64,000 nucleotides of DNA from Flavobacterium sp. PMTSA4 (GCF_032098525.1 NZ_CP134890.1:930001-994000); one strand, 5' to 3'. Numbered from the stretch's first letter, positions 17,240 through 26,360 are shown. The notes: generated from the letters alone by a model not told the origin. A program made the numbers and translations.

Positions 17240-18433
17240 CTAATCCAGAACACGTAAAATCTTTTTGAAATTGCTAGTGTCGAATCCGTTTTCTTCAAAT
17301 TGCTTGAAATCGAATTCGGTTTGCTCTTTCCAGCTTTTCATGCTTCCCAAGCTATTTTTTTGATACTTTCTGTGAATATCTTTTGCTTCTGAAACTCTAT
17401 CTGTAAACATATAAATATGCGCTAATTTCAAATGATAGCCAACTTCTGTTGGATTCATTTCAATCGCTTTTTTAATGCTTTGTTCCGCTTTGATGAATTG
17501 CTTGGTAGCGATATATAAATTCCCTAAGAGACCATAATCTTTATCTGTAGCTAGATTTGTATCCATTATTTCATTCTGCATTTTGGCAATAGCTTCATCT
17601 GTCTTTTTAACAAAATTAAGCATTCTTGCATCTTCTCTAATGTAACCCAGATAAGAACTCATTTGACCTGAAGCCTTTAAACTTTGTTTAATTACGGAAT
17701 CAATTGCAGCTAATTTTTCTACTTTTAACAGCTTTTGATACTCTGAATATTTATATTTTTTACTGAAAGCGTTAATAAAATTACCAAGAAATAAATCTTT
17801 ATTATCCAGATGTTTAACAAATGATTGTGTTTGAACATTTGATAACAATTCTTTTTTATTTTCATTCGTCCAACCATTACTTGCTTTATAATCAACCCAA
17901 GGCACAATTTCTAAAACAATTTTTTCGTTCATTACCCAATTATCACTTTCAAAACCAATCCAAAGGTTTTTAATTCCGCTTGACATGCATGTACTCTTTT
18001 GATTAAAAAGCTTTGCATCTTTGTTTACAGGTGTTTCTTGAAGCAAACAAGCGTTTTTTGTTTCACCCTTAACCAAATAGTGTTTTGCATCATTTTCGTT
18101 CGTAAAAACAGCGTATTTGCATTTATCGCTTCCTTTGATGCTTGTAGCTAAAAAAAGTGCGCCAGCTGTTCCTTGACTAATTCCCGATGGATCGGGAATG
18201 GATTTTAACAACGAAACCAAGCTCGAAGAGAGTTTTTCATTATCATCCAATAAAGTAATACGGAAAGCCAATTCGGTTGTTCCTTCAGGAAAATCAGTCG
18301 ATTTTATAAACTTTTTTTCTCCTGCTTTTAGCGTTATTGTTTCATTGGTAGTTCGAACATTATCCCAATATCCTGAAGGATTTTGAGCAAAACCTATTGC
18401 ACTGACCAAAAGCAAACTAAACAGTATTTTCAT
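17240..18433 (-). CDS. Exported TPR-containing protein
   Basis: A 397-residue protein with a signal peptide (1-16, ending GFAQ). The first half is a beta-rich periplasmic domain with conserved Cys residues and no known motif. The second half is helical and holds TPR-like units around residues 300-365 (LLGNLYIATKQFIKAEQSIK, then EVGYHLKLAHIYMFTDRVSE). It directly precedes menC in the direction of transcription, and a terminator-like hairpin separates it from the upstream hydrolase gene. A link with menaquinone synthesis is not evident from the sequence. Function unknown. Confidence 0.78.
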   Translation of the reverse strand: MKILFSLLLVSAIGFAQNPSGYWDNVRTTNETITLKAGEKKFIKSTDFPEGTTELAFRITLLDDNEKLSSSLVSLLKSIPDPSGISQGTAGALFLATSIKGSDKCKYAVFTNENDAKHYLVKGETKNACLLQETPVNKDAKLFNQKSTCMSSGIKNLWIGFESDNWVMNEKIVLEIVPWVDYKASNGWTNENKKELLSNVQTQSFVKHLDNKDLFLGNFINAFSKKYKYSEYQKLLKVEKLAAIDSVIKQSLKASGQMSSYLGYIREDARMLNFVKKTDEAIAKMQNEIMDTNLATDKDYGLLGNLYIATKQFIKAEQSIKKAIEMNPTEVGYHLKLAHIYMFTDRVSEAKDIHRKYQKNSLGSMKSWKEQTEFDFKQFEENGFDTSNFKKILRVLD

Positions 18434-18457
18434 TTTGTTTTTTTATTTACAAAACAA

Positions 18458-18483
18458 TAAAAGTGCCAAAAGGCACTCTTATT
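18458..18483 (-). terminator. Terminator-like hairpin inside the men gene cluster
   Basis: AGTGCC-AAAA-GGCACT flanked by AT-rich arms. Read on the minus strand the stem is followed by TTTTATT. It lies between the hydrolase gene and the TPR-menC pair, so it may end the menB-PH-PH-menA-hydrolase transcript or let only part of it through. Confidence 0.65.
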
Positions 18484-18503
18484 CATAAATTTTCAAATTT
18501 CTT

Positions 18504-19181
18504 TTATAAAACAATGCTTTCTCCTATTTCAAGCAGCATTAAATCTTTGCCTGCTTGGAAGAATTTTTTCTTAGCTTCATCTTTGTCTATTTCGATGTAA
18601 CCAAAAGTATCATAATGACAACCTATAATCTTATCGCATTCCACAAAATCAGCCGCCATAATTGCGTCATCCACATCCATCGTGAAGTTGTTTCCTATTG
18701 GAAAAACAGCTAAATCCAACTTGGTTCGCATAGGGATTAATTTCATATCCATAGTCAAAGCAGTATCACCTGAAATGTAGATGTTTTTGTGTTCGCCTTC
18801 AATCACAAAACCACCAGGATTTCCACCATAACTACCATCAGGAAACGAACTGGAATGAATAGCGTTTACATATTTTACTTTTCCAAAATCAAAATTCCAG
18901 CTTCCACCATGATTCATTGGATGATTCTGAAAACCCTTGTTTCCATAGTAGGTTGCTATTTCCCAATTAGAAACAATTTTTGCATTAGTGTTTTTGGCTA
19001 TGGTTTCAACATCCAAAATATGGTCTTGATGCGCGTGAGTTAATAGAATATAATCTGCTTTTAAACTATTAACGTCAATTTCTGAAGCTTTTGGATTTGC
19101 CGAAATAAATGGGTCAACAATAATATGTTTTCCTTTGATTTCTAAACCCAAAGCTGCATGTCCGTAAAATGTAATTTTCAT
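18504..19181 (-). CDS. UPF0173-type metal-dependent hydrolase (beta-lactamase fold)
   Basis: A 225-residue protein of the metallo-beta-lactamase superfamily. It starts MKITFYGHAAL, has IIVDPFI near residue 20, the metal motif THAHQDH near residues 49-55, a distal His in INAIHSSS, an Asp in ISGDTALT and a late GCHYDTF. This pattern is that of the UPF0173/YtkL group, which lacks a defined physiological substrate. It follows menA by 15 bases on the same strand, so co-transcription is likely. The hairpin at 18458 follows it. Confidence 0.9.
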   Translation of the reverse strand: MKITFYGHAALGLEIKGKHIIVDPFISANPKASEIDVNSLKADYILLTHAHQDHILDVETIAKNTNAKIVSNWEIATYYGNKGFQNHPMNHGGSWNFDFGKVKYVNAIHSSSFPDGSYGGNPGGFVIEGEHKNIYISGDTALTMDMKLIPMRTKLDLAVFPIGNNFTMDVDDAIMAADFVECDKIIGCHYDTFGYIEIDKDEAKKKFFQAGKDLMLLEIGESIVL

Positions 19182-19196
19182 AATATATTCTTTTAA

Positions 19197-20120
19197 TTAA
19201 ACGTAATTTACGACAATATCTGAAATAAAATAAATCAAACACAAAGCCAACAATACTGATAACAGGAACGTACTGATTGCTAATTTCTTTAATTCTGGAT
19301 CTAAAAGTTTTGGATTGTTGTTTTTAGCAACCGTCATCAAATGGCTAATCATCGGAAAATAAGCCACAACAAAAATATATTGGTCAATATGAAAATCGTT
19401 TAAAAAGGCAAAAATCAATACTAGCAACATTGCCGAAACAACCAAAAAGAAATGATATCCTTTTGCCCACTTTCCTCCCATTTTGACTACAATCGTATTC
19501 TTTCCTGATTTTTTATCACTTTCTTCATCGCGCATGTTGTTTAAGTTCAAAACACCAACACTTAAGAAACCTATTGCTGTTGCTGGCAATAACAATAACC
19601 AATCAATGCTTTTTGAAAACATAAAATACACTCCAAATGTACTTACCAATCCGAAGAAGATAAAAACAAACAAATCGCCATAACCTCTATAACCATAAGC
19701 ACCAGTTCCAACCGTATAACGAATAGCTGAAGCTATAGCCAAAACTCCTAAAATCAAAAAGATAAAAGAATACAAAAGATAGCTTTCTTTAAACGCAAAA
19801 TAGATTAACAATACCGCAAACAACAACGTAATCAATGATGTTAAAACCATGGCTTTTTTCATGGATGCAGGCGAAATAACACCACTTTGAATGGCTCGTT
19901 TTGGTCCAACTCTATCATCATTATCGGTTCCTTTTACTCCATCGCCATAATCGTTGGCAAAATTGGAAAGTATTTGTAATCCTAACGTAGTAAGCAATGC
20001 AAAGGCAACAATATTCCAATTAAACATTCCTTGTGACATCGCATAAAAACTTCCAACAATGATTCCCGATACCGAAAGTGGTAACGTACGAACGCGTGCG
20101 GCTTCAATCCAGTGTTTCAT
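19197..20120 (-). CDS. menA: 1,4-Dihydroxy-2-naphthoate polyprenyltransferase
   Basis: A membrane prenyltransferase of 307 residues that attaches the isoprenoid tail to 1,4-dihydroxy-2-naphthoate to give demethylmenaquinone. It starts MKHWIEAARVRTLPLS, typical of MenA. It carries the first Asp-rich prenyl-diphosphate motif NFANDYGDGVKGTDNDD with VGPKRAIQSG after it, and the second region NMRDEESDKKSGK around residues 194-206. Eight or nine hydrophobic helices are visible. It is downstream of two PH-domain genes and menB on the same strand, and upstream of the hydrolase gene. Confidence 0.95.
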   Translation of the reverse strand: MKHWIEAARVRTLPLSVSGIIVGSFYAMSQGMFNWNIVAFALLTTLGLQILSNFANDYGDGVKGTDNDDRVGPKRAIQSGVISPASMKKAMVLTSLITLLFAVLLIYFAFKESYLLYSFIFLILGVLAIASAIRYTVGTGAYGYRGYGDLFVFIFFGLVSTFGVYFMFSKSIDWLLLLPATAIGFLSVGVLNLNNMRDEESDKKSGKNTIVVKMGGKWAKGYHFFLVVSAMLLVLIFAFLNDFHIDQYIFVVAYFPMISHLMTVAKNNNPKLLDPELKKLAISTFLLSVLLALCLIYFISDIVVNYV

Positions 20121-20152
20121 TTTATAATTTCTTTTCTTTTAAATTGAATGCA

Positions 20153-21652
20153 CTACATCCAATTACTGTTCTTTTTCTCAATTTTATATAACCAAAGGTT
20201 AACCAACTGATTTATTCTATCAAACCTGCCCAGATAAAACGAAACGTTTCCTCCAGCTGTGTGCAAAGTTAGTGAACCTATGTTTAAGTTTTTGTGCCAA
20301 AACAACTGCGAAGTCGTTAAAGCTTGTATTTTTTCTAATTGAATAATTTCTTTGTCAATATCCCAAGCTCCACTTTGCTTGATAATGTAATTATCGTCTA
20401 CAAATAAACGGTAGTTTCTAAATCCGAAAAACAATAATAGTAATACTGCCAAGGCATAGAAAATTGCAAAAGAAACATATTCAAACACCTTTTCATTTGC
20501 AAAATGTCCAATGGCATAAAACACTGATAAAGGTATGACAATTAAAAGAAAAATAGAAAAAACCAGCTTTCTAAAATTGGGTTTCATCGTTTCTCCTTCT
20601 TGTGGAATTTCTTTGAATAGTAGTTTTAAAATCTCATCGGCTTCTAATGAATTACAACCCGGAATTTCAATTACATTGTTGTTTTCTTTGTCGGTTCTGC
20701 CAATAGTTTGCTTGATAACAATTTCTAAAACGTTGAGTTTCTTTTGAAAATAATTCCTTGTAACTCTAGTGATCTGAACTTTTTCGGGTTTTAAAAGTGT
20801 GCTTTTAGTATTGATTAATCCATAAGACAACACCAAAGAACCTTTTTGTTTGGCAACAGTATATCCAAAAAACTTTATAATAGTTCTACCTATGTTTAAA
20901 ATAAAAACAACTGTAAACAATATTAAAACAAACATCAGAATAACATAAATAACTGGTTTGTTTTCTACTAAATGGTCTACATTTTCGGAACTGATTACAT
21001 CTGTTTTTCCTGCTTGACTTAAACCATCGTAAATCGTGAAAAAGAATGTCAACAGTAATCCAATAGTTTTCACATAATTGGAAGTTATCCCTATTTTAAA
21101 CAAACTCACTAAATCTATTTTCAGAAAAGGAACATTGAACTTCGTTTTTGGATCAACTATATCGGTAAACTCTGTGGTAGTTTCTTTGGCTTCGTTTTCC
21201 AGTAATTTTGATTTTAAAGCCAATGCCAATGAATGCGAAATTGCTTTGATATTTCCCTCTTTTTTATCGCTTCCAGCTGTGTCAACATCTAAAGTATAGA
21301 CATTGATAATGCGTTGAATTAGATTCTGACTGATGTTAACCTGCTGGATTTTATTCAATTGAATGGTAGTTCTGCTTTTATTCAAAATTCCTTCATGGAT
21401 AACAAATTCATCTCGTTGGTCATCAATGTAGAAAGTAAAATTCAGATACCTTAAAAAAGCAATAACCACAACAATTAGAAGAATAACCAATATCCCTAAA
21501 GTGATATACAGCCCATTTAAACGATCAGGTTTTAAAATCATAATAAACACAAGCGGCAAAAACGCTCGAGCATACTTTTGTACACTATCGGCAAAAAGCG
21601 CAATGATTCCAATCTTTGATTGGCGTTGAGGCTGATTGAATTGGTTTTCCAT
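20153..21652 (-). CDS. Membrane protein with three bacterial PH (bPH2, YdbT-like) domains
   Basis: A 499-residue protein with repeated units: two membrane helices followed by a bPH2 domain. PH-like starts occur near residues 76 (FYIDDQRDEFVIHEG), 264 (VAKQKGSLVLSYGLINTKST) and 410 (LFVDDNYIIKQSGAWD). The spacing suits the YdbT family of B. subtilis, whose members work with a shorter YdbS-like protein; in B. subtilis this pair was linked to resistance to bacteriocin-like compounds. The short partner is encoded directly upstream with no gap. Its place inside a menaquinone gene cluster is unexplained. Membrane stress or lipid binding is an inference. Confidence 0.85.
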   Translation of the reverse strand: MENQFNQPQRQSKIGIIALFADSVQKYARAFLPLVFIMILKPDRLNGLYITLGILVILLIVVVIAFLRYLNFTFYIDDQRDEFVIHEGILNKSRTTIQLNKIQQVNISQNLIQRIINVYTLDVDTAGSDKKEGNIKAISHSLALALKSKLLENEAKETTTEFTDIVDPKTKFNVPFLKIDLVSLFKIGITSNYVKTIGLLLTFFFTIYDGLSQAGKTDVISSENVDHLVENKPVIYVILMFVLILFTVVFILNIGRTIIKFFGYTVAKQKGSLVLSYGLINTKSTLLKPEKVQITRVTRNYFQKKLNVLEIVIKQTIGRTDKENNNVIEIPGCNSLEADEILKLLFKEIPQEGETMKPNFRKLVFSIFLLIVIPLSVFYAIGHFANEKVFEYVSFAIFYALAVLLLLFFGFRNYRLFVDDNYIIKQSGAWDIDKEIIQLEKIQALTTSQLFWHKNLNIGSLTLHTAGGNVSFYLGRFDRINQLVNLWLYKIEKKNSNWM

Positions 21653-22168
21653 CTACAATTGCACTTGAATTTTACCCATCAACAACTGTTTGATGTCTTC
21701 GGCTTGTGTTTTCTCGATTCCAGGAATTTTCAAATCGCTATCTGAACCACCAGCGGTAAAAATTTCTACAGCCGCTAAACCAAACCAGCGTTCTATTAAC
21801 CCTTCGTGAAGCGCTACATGCTGCACACGGTTATAAGGAATAACCATAGTGTTGGTGGCAATAATACCATGACGATAAATCACATCGTGTTCACGAAAAG
21901 CAAACCCTTTCTTTTGAAATGACAATCTACAGAAAAACAAAACTACAACTAACAAAAATGAATAAGAACTCCAAATTATTCCTTGAACTTGTTCGACATC
22001 ATCTTCAAACACTACTGCAACGCCTAAAAGGACTCCTATCAACAGGAATATAAAAGCAATTTTAATCAACACTACTTTCCAATAGCTTGATTGTAGTCGT
22101 TCTAAAGAAACGGCTTCGTATCTTGGTAATTGACCTAAGTCTAAAACTTCATTGGTAAAATCTTCCAT
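21653..22168 (-). CDS. Short membrane PH-domain protein (YdbS-like)
   Basis: A 171-residue protein with two membrane helices (about 33-53 and 65-83) followed by one bPH2 domain (about 88-165), with signatures FREHDVIYRHGI, VIPYNRVQHV and AAVEIFTAGGSDSDLKIPGI. Its stop codon abuts the start of the 499-residue three-PH-domain protein, so the two are translationally linked and probably form a complex. It lies 40 bases downstream of menB. Confidence 0.87.
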   Translation of the reverse strand: MEDFTNEVLDLGQLPRYEAVSLERLQSSYWKVVLIKIAFIFLLIGVLLGVAVVFEDDVEQVQGIIWSSYSFLLVVVLFFCRLSFQKKGFAFREHDVIYRHGIIATNTMVIPYNRVQHVALHEGLIERWFGLAAVEIFTAGGSDSDLKIPGIEKTQAEDIKQLLMGKIQVQL

Positions 22169-22208
22169 AATATTAATTTGGAATTATAAATTTAGTTGTC
22201 AAAACAAA

Positions 22209-23048
22209 TTACGGCAACCACTTCTTCTCAAAATTCGGCTTGCGTTTTTCAAGGAAAGCGTCGCGACCTTCTTTTGCTTCATCAGTCATGTAAGCTAATC
22301 TTGTTGCTTCGCCTGCAAATACTTGTTGTCCTACCATGCCATCATCGGTTAGGTTCATGGCAAACTTCAACATTTTAATAGAGGTTGGCGATTTACCTAA
22401 TACTTCCTGCGCCCATTCATAAGCCGTAGCTTCCAATTCGTCATGAGGAACAACTGCATTGACCATTCCCATTTCAAAAGCTTCTTGTGCAGAGTAGTTT
22501 CTACCTAAGAAGAATATTTCTCGAGCTTTCTTTTGACCGACCATTTTTGCTAAATACGCCGAACCATAACCACCATCAAAACTCGTTACATCGGCATCGG
22601 TTTGTTTAAAAATAGCATGTTCTTTGCTGGCTAAAGTCATGTCGCACACTACATGCAAACTGTGTCCGCCACCAACAGCCCAACCAGGAACTACACAAAT
22701 CACTGCTTTTGGCATAAAACGAATTAACCGCTGCACTTCCAGTATGTTTAGCCTGTGGTAACCATCTTCGCCAACATAGCCTTGATGTCCACGTGCTTTT
22801 TGGTCGCCACCAGAACAAAATGACCAAACTCCATCTTTAGAACTTGGTCCTTCGGCAGAAAGCAATACTACACCAATTGATGTATCTTCTTGTGCATCGT
22901 GAAAGGCTTGTAATAATTCTGAAGTAGTTTTTGGTCTGAAAGCATTACGAACATCGGGTCTGTTGAACGCTATTCGTGCTACACCATTACATTTCTTATA
23001 GGTGATATCTTCAAATTCTCTGACGGTTTTCCAGTCTATAGTACTCAT
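22209..23048 (-). CDS. menB: 1,4-Dihydroxy-2-naphthoyl-CoA synthase
   Basis: A crotonase-superfamily enzyme that closes the naphthoquinol ring from o-succinylbenzoyl-CoA. At 279 residues it is full length. Visible features are the oxyanion-hole region (FCSGGDQKARG), the GWAVGGGHSLHVVCD segment and TDADVTSFDGGYGSAYLA. The Asp in TDADV is the side-chain carboxylate of type II MenB enzymes (as in Mycobacterium), whereas type I enzymes such as E. coli have TGPKV and need bicarbonate, so this enzyme should be bicarbonate-independent. It is the first gene of the minus-strand cluster running to menC. Confidence 0.96.
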   Translation of the reverse strand: MSTIDWKTVREFEDITYKKCNGVARIAFNRPDVRNAFRPKTTSELLQAFHDAQEDTSIGVVLLSAEGPSSKDGVWSFCSGGDQKARGHQGYVGEDGYHRLNILEVQRLIRFMPKAVICVVPGWAVGGGHSLHVVCDMTLASKEHAIFKQTDADVTSFDGGYGSAYLAKMVGQKKAREIFFLGRNYSAQEAFEMGMVNAVVPHDELEATAYEWAQEVLGKSPTSIKMLKFAMNLTDDGMVGQQVFAGEATRLAYMTDEAKEGRDAFLEKRKPNFEKKWLP

Positions 23049-23110
23049 CTGTGTTTGATTTATAAATTCTATATTTTTGTTAAAAATAAGGTCTTGAAGT
23101 TTAAAACTAC

Positions 23111-23118
23111 TATTTTAG
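23111..23118 (+). promoter_or_regulatory. Promoter -7-like element of the C1 peptidase gene
   Basis: TATTTTAG followed by CG matches the Bacteroidota TAnnTTTG-type -7 element with one change. It is 52 bases before the ATG, in the divergent gap between menB and the peptidase gene. Confidence 0.4.
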
Positions 23119-23169
23119 CGTAAAAATAAATCATTTTTTAACGCTAATCTCAATTCAAGATATATTCTT

Positions 23170-24315
23170 ATGAAGAAAAATATTCTTTTCCTTTTATTCG
23201 TTTTTTCAGCATTTATAGGCTTTTCGCAACCTTATGAATTTCAAACTATTAAAGACATCGATGCTTTGCCGGTTATTTCACAAGGTAGAACTGGTACTTG
23301 CTGGAGTTTTTCATCAACTTCATTTTTAGAAGCCGAAATTCTTAGAATTACAGGACGTAAGATGGATTTATCTGAAATGTATAACGTAAAATACACCTAT
23401 TTGGATAAAGCCGAAAACTATGTGATGCGTCAAGGAAAAGCGCAGTTTGGCGAAGGCGGATTGAATCACGATGTGATTAACAGCGCTAAGAAATATGGAA
23501 TTGTTTATGAAGATATGTATACTGGAAAAGTAAACCCAAACGAGCGTTTTGACCACTCAAAAATGGTAAAAGAACTAGAAGACATTCTTAAAAAAGCAGT
23601 AGCAGATACGCCTGCTAAATATCCAAACTGGAAACAAGATTATCTGGCAACGCTTGACAAATACATGGGACAATTGAGTATTGAAGAAAAGTCGCTTTCG
23701 CAAAATAACACACTTGACCGAGTTTCTAATAAAGAAAACAAATCATTGTCGCCTAAACAAATCTTAGAATTATCGAAACTTAATTTGAATGATTACATCA
23801 CCGTAACTTCGTTTACCCAAGCGCCATTTTACAGTCAGTTTATCTTAAACATTCCAGATAATTTTTCGAATGGTTTTTTCTACAATCTTCCTTTAAATGA
23901 ATTTATACAAACTATTGATTATGCCTTAGATAATGATTTTACGCTTGCTCTGGATGCTGATGTATCTGAACCTACTTTTTCCAGTACAGCAGGCATGGCG
24001 GTTATCCCGATGAACGATACTGATGCTAAAGAAATTTTAACTTCTATCAAACCCGAAAAACAAATCACACAAGAATACCGTCAGCAGGAATTTGAAAACT
24101 TCAACACTACTGACGACCATTTGATGCACATTGTTGGTAAAGTAAAAGACCAAAAAGGAAACATCTATTACAAGGTTAAAAACTCATGGGGAACCGATTC
24201 TGGTAAGAACGGTTACATCTATATGAGTGTTGCCTACATGCGTTTAAAAGCCATTTCGGTAATGCTACACAAAGACGCTTTGGCAAAAACTACTAAGAAA
24301 GAATTGGGGATTTAA
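23170..24315 (+). CDS. Exported C1-family cysteine peptidase (bleomycin hydrolase-like)
   Basis: A 381-residue protein with a signal peptide (1-20, ending IGFSQ). The papain-type triad is visible: Cys44 in RTGTCWSFS, His320 in DDHLMHIVG and Asn338 in VKNSWGTDSGKNGY. The order and the insertion between them resemble aminopeptidase C/bleomycin hydrolases, but those are cytoplasmic, while this one is exported. A role in degrading peptides outside the cytoplasm is inferred. Its end overlaps the convergent pyrophosphatase gene by 4 bases. Confidence 0.9.
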   Translation: MKKNILFLLFVFSAFIGFSQPYEFQTIKDIDALPVISQGRTGTCWSFSSTSFLEAEILRITGRKMDLSEMYNVKYTYLDKAENYVMRQGKAQFGEGGLNHDVINSAKKYGIVYEDMYTGKVNPNERFDHSKMVKELEDILKKAVADTPAKYPNWKQDYLATLDKYMGQLSIEEKSLSQNNTLDRVSNKENKSLSPKQILELSKLNLNDYITVTSFTQAPFYSQFILNIPDNFSNGFFYNLPLNEFIQTIDYALDNDFTLALDADVSEPTFSSTAGMAVIPMNDTDAKEILTSIKPEKQITQEYRQQEFENFNTTDDHLMHIVGKVKDQKGNIYYKVKNSWGTDSGKNGYIYMSVAYMRLKAISVMLHKDALAKTTKKELGI

Positions 24316-24848
24316 CTCCCAAATTTCACTTTATAATCGTTGATAGCTTGGTTGAGAATTTGCTCGGCAACTTCACGATTGTGAAATTCCTCTACAACAA
24401 CCTGTTTGTTTTCGAGCTTTTTATAATCTTCAAAAAAGTTTCTGAGTTCAGATATAAAATGACTTGGTAACTCTGAAATGTCATTAATATGATTTACACT
24501 CGTATCACCTTCGGCTACAGCAATTATTTTGTCATCCGCTTCTCCACCATCAACCATTCGCATAACTCCAATAACTCTTGCAGAAACGACACACATCGGT
24601 ACAATTTTTATTTGCGAAATAATTAATATGTCTAGCGGATCATTATCATCACAATAGGTTTTTGGAATAAATCCGTAATTGGCAGGATAATAAACCGAAG
24701 AAAACAAAACTCGGTCTAGTTTTAACAAGCCGCTTTCTTTATCTAATTCATATTTTGCTCTGCTTCCTTTTGGAATTTCAATTATTCCGTTAACAATTCC
24801 AGGAGCATCTGCTCCATAATCTACATCGTGCCAAGGGTTTATATTCAT
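24312..24848 (-). CDS. ppa: Inorganic pyrophosphatase
   Basis: A cytoplasmic family I pyrophosphatase of 178 residues that hydrolyses pyrophosphate released by biosynthetic reactions. Key features are EIPKGSRAKYELD near the N-terminus, YPANYGFIPKT, the metal-binding DDNDPLDIL core, and DDKIIAV with GD..VNHINDI in the second half. All expected acidic residues appear present. It is convergent with the C1 peptidase gene and overlaps its last 4 bases. It is probably a single-gene unit. Confidence 0.96.
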   Translation of the reverse strand: MNINPWHDVDYGADAPGIVNGIIEIPKGSRAKYELDKESGLLKLDRVLFSSVYYPANYGFIPKTYCDDNDPLDILIISQIKIVPMCVVSARVIGVMRMVDGGEADDKIIAVAEGDTSVNHINDISELPSHFISELRNFFEDYKKLENKQVVVEEFHNREVAEQILNQAINDYKVKFGS

Positions 24849-24934
24849 AATTGTCTTGCTAATTTTTGCTTCGCAATGTAATTAAATTTTAAAAGAACAG
24901 GAAAATGAAACTGTTAATTATTACTTATAAAATC

Positions 24935-25768
24935 TTACCCAACCTTCACCGAGGTCATCGTGAGCGAACCTCCAACGGCTTTGTCGTTATAAAACCCAAC
25001 CTCATCTTTTTCATCTTGCAGTCCTAAGGTATACAAGAGTGGATAGTAATGGTCAGGTGTTGGTATAGCAAGTTTTGCGGCAGAACCCAATTGTTCATAA
25101 TGTATTAAAGAATTAAAATCTCTAGCACTGATTTTATCTTTAAAAAGTTGGTTCATCTCTATTGCCCAGTCATAGCCAAACTCGGGTTCTCTGAGTTTAT
25201 CCCAAGCAACCATTCGTAGGTTGTGCACCATATTGCCGCTACCAATAATCAGTACTCCTTTTTTGCGTAACAAAGTGATTTGTTTAGCCAATTCGTAGTG
25301 GTATTGAGCAGGTTTACTATAATCAATACTGAGTTGTAGCACGGGTATATTAGCATCAGGATACATGTGTTTTACTACTGTCCAAGTGCCGTGGTCCAAT
25401 CCCCATTCATGATCAAGACCAACATGAGTAGTGGTTATTAGTTCAGCTGTTGCTGCTGCCAGTTCTGGACTACCTTTAGCAGGATATTCTACTTCATACA
25501 ACTCTTTTGGAAAACCTCCAAAATCGTGAATTGTCTTTGGATGCTCCATTGCCGTGATGTGGGTTCCATTAGTGAGCCAATGTGCCGAAACTACTAATAC
25601 TGCTGAAGGTGTTGGAATTTCTTTGCCAAACTGTGTCCAAGTACGTGTAAACTCGTTATCTTCTATTCCGTTCATGGGCGAACCGTGCCCAATGAATAAA
25701 ACAGGCATTTTATAATCGGAATCTTTTAAGTCTTTAGACCAGTTGTATAAGGTATTTAAACTATTCAT
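24935..25768 (-). CDS. ygiD: 4,5-DOPA-extradiol-dioxygenase-like protein (YgiD family)
   Basis: A 277-residue protein of the class III extradiol dioxygenase (LigB/DODA) superfamily. It has MPVLFIGHGSPMN near residue 22 with the first His ligand, VLVVSAHWLT with the second, HDFGGFPKELYEVEYPAKG typical of YgiD, then LDHEWGLDHGTW and IIGSGNMVHNLR. The E. coli homologue opens the ring of DOPA; the physiological substrate here is unknown. The start codon follows a cluster of inverted repeats and a TATATTTG promoter element at 25782-25818, so the gene appears regulated on its own. Confidence 0.9.
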   Translation of the reverse strand: MNSLNTLYNWSKDLKDSDYKMPVLFIGHGSPMNGIEDNEFTRTWTQFGKEIPTPSAVLVVSAHWLTNGTHITAMEHPKTIHDFGGFPKELYEVEYPAKGSPELAAATAELITTTHVGLDHEWGLDHGTWTVVKHMYPDANIPVLQLSIDYSKPAQYHYELAKQITLLRKKGVLIIGSGNMVHNLRMVAWDKLREPEFGYDWAIEMNQLFKDKISARDFNSLIHYEQLGSAAKLAIPTPDHYYPLLYTLGLQDEKDEVGFYNDKAVGGSLTMTSVKVG

Positions 25769-25781
25769 TGTGCTTTTGTTG

Positions 25782-25818
25782 ACAAATGTTTTGTTTTACA
25801 TTTGTACATACAAATATA
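25782..25818 (-). promoter_or_regulatory. Promoter with clustered inverted repeats before the YgiD-like gene
   Basis: On the minus strand a perfect -7 element TATATTTG lies at 25818-25811. It overlaps ATTTGTA-CA-TACAAAT (25800-25815). A further ACAAATGT at 25782-25789 pairs with ACATTTGT at 25798-25805. Three half-sites of one ACAAAT-type motif around a promoter suggest an operator, for example for a MarR- or HxlR-type regulator encoded elsewhere. Confidence 0.6.
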
Positions 25819-25871
25819 CAATGGTTTTGATAATAATAAACCTGTTTTGTATTAAGTTTAACCATTAAAAA

Positions 25872-26360
25872 CTAATTCGTTCCATTATATGCTTTTTCAA
25901 ACTCTTTCCATTTCTGATAGTCACCATTGACAATAAAAGTTCTTGAGTTTTTAAAAGCACTTGTCACAAGGCCTACTGCACTTCCAGCTGGTATACCAAG
26001 TAATAAACCTGCTGCTGCACCTTGTTCGGGTGTATAGGATAAAAAAGAAGCATCGGGTTCAGCACTAACTGCACCAATAATAGCAAATAAACCTCCAGCA
26101 ACTGCCGCTCCAATAAGCGCATTATGACCTGCCGAACGTTTTGTTTTTATTGTACCAATAGTATTAACTGGTATGTCTATTTTTTCTCCTTCATGGATTA
26201 CTTGAACGATACTGTCCGAAACAAAAGAAATTTTACCTTTATTAATTTTATGACCATTCAAATCAAAAACCCTGATAAAAAGATTTTTAGTGATAACTTG
26301 AGTTTGCGCAAAACAAAAAACACTCCCCAAAACAAGAATAACAACAGCTAATTTTTTCAT
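25872..26360 (-). CDS. Exported protein with glycine-zipper-like segment
   Basis: A protein of 162 residues. I use the ATG giving MKKLAVVIL; an in-frame TTG two codons earlier is less likely. The signal peptide ends near CFAQ. A beta-rich stretch follows (residues 25-70, VRVFDLNGHKINKGKISF), then a Gly/Ala-rich region with small-residue spacing (HNALIGAAVAGGLFAIIGAV and QGAAAGLLLGIPAGSAVGLV) that resembles glycine zippers of membrane-associated proteins. No catalytic motif is seen. It is a single gene, with the DoxX promoter region upstream on the other strand. Confidence 0.7.
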   Translation of the reverse strand: MKKLAVVILVLGSVFCFAQTQVITKNLFIRVFDLNGHKINKGKISFVSDSIVQVIHEGEKIDIPVNTIGTIKTKRSAGHNALIGAAVAGGLFAIIGAVSAEPDASFLSYTPEQGAAAGLLLGIPAGSAVGLVTSAFKNSRTFIVNGDYQKWKEFEKAYNGTN

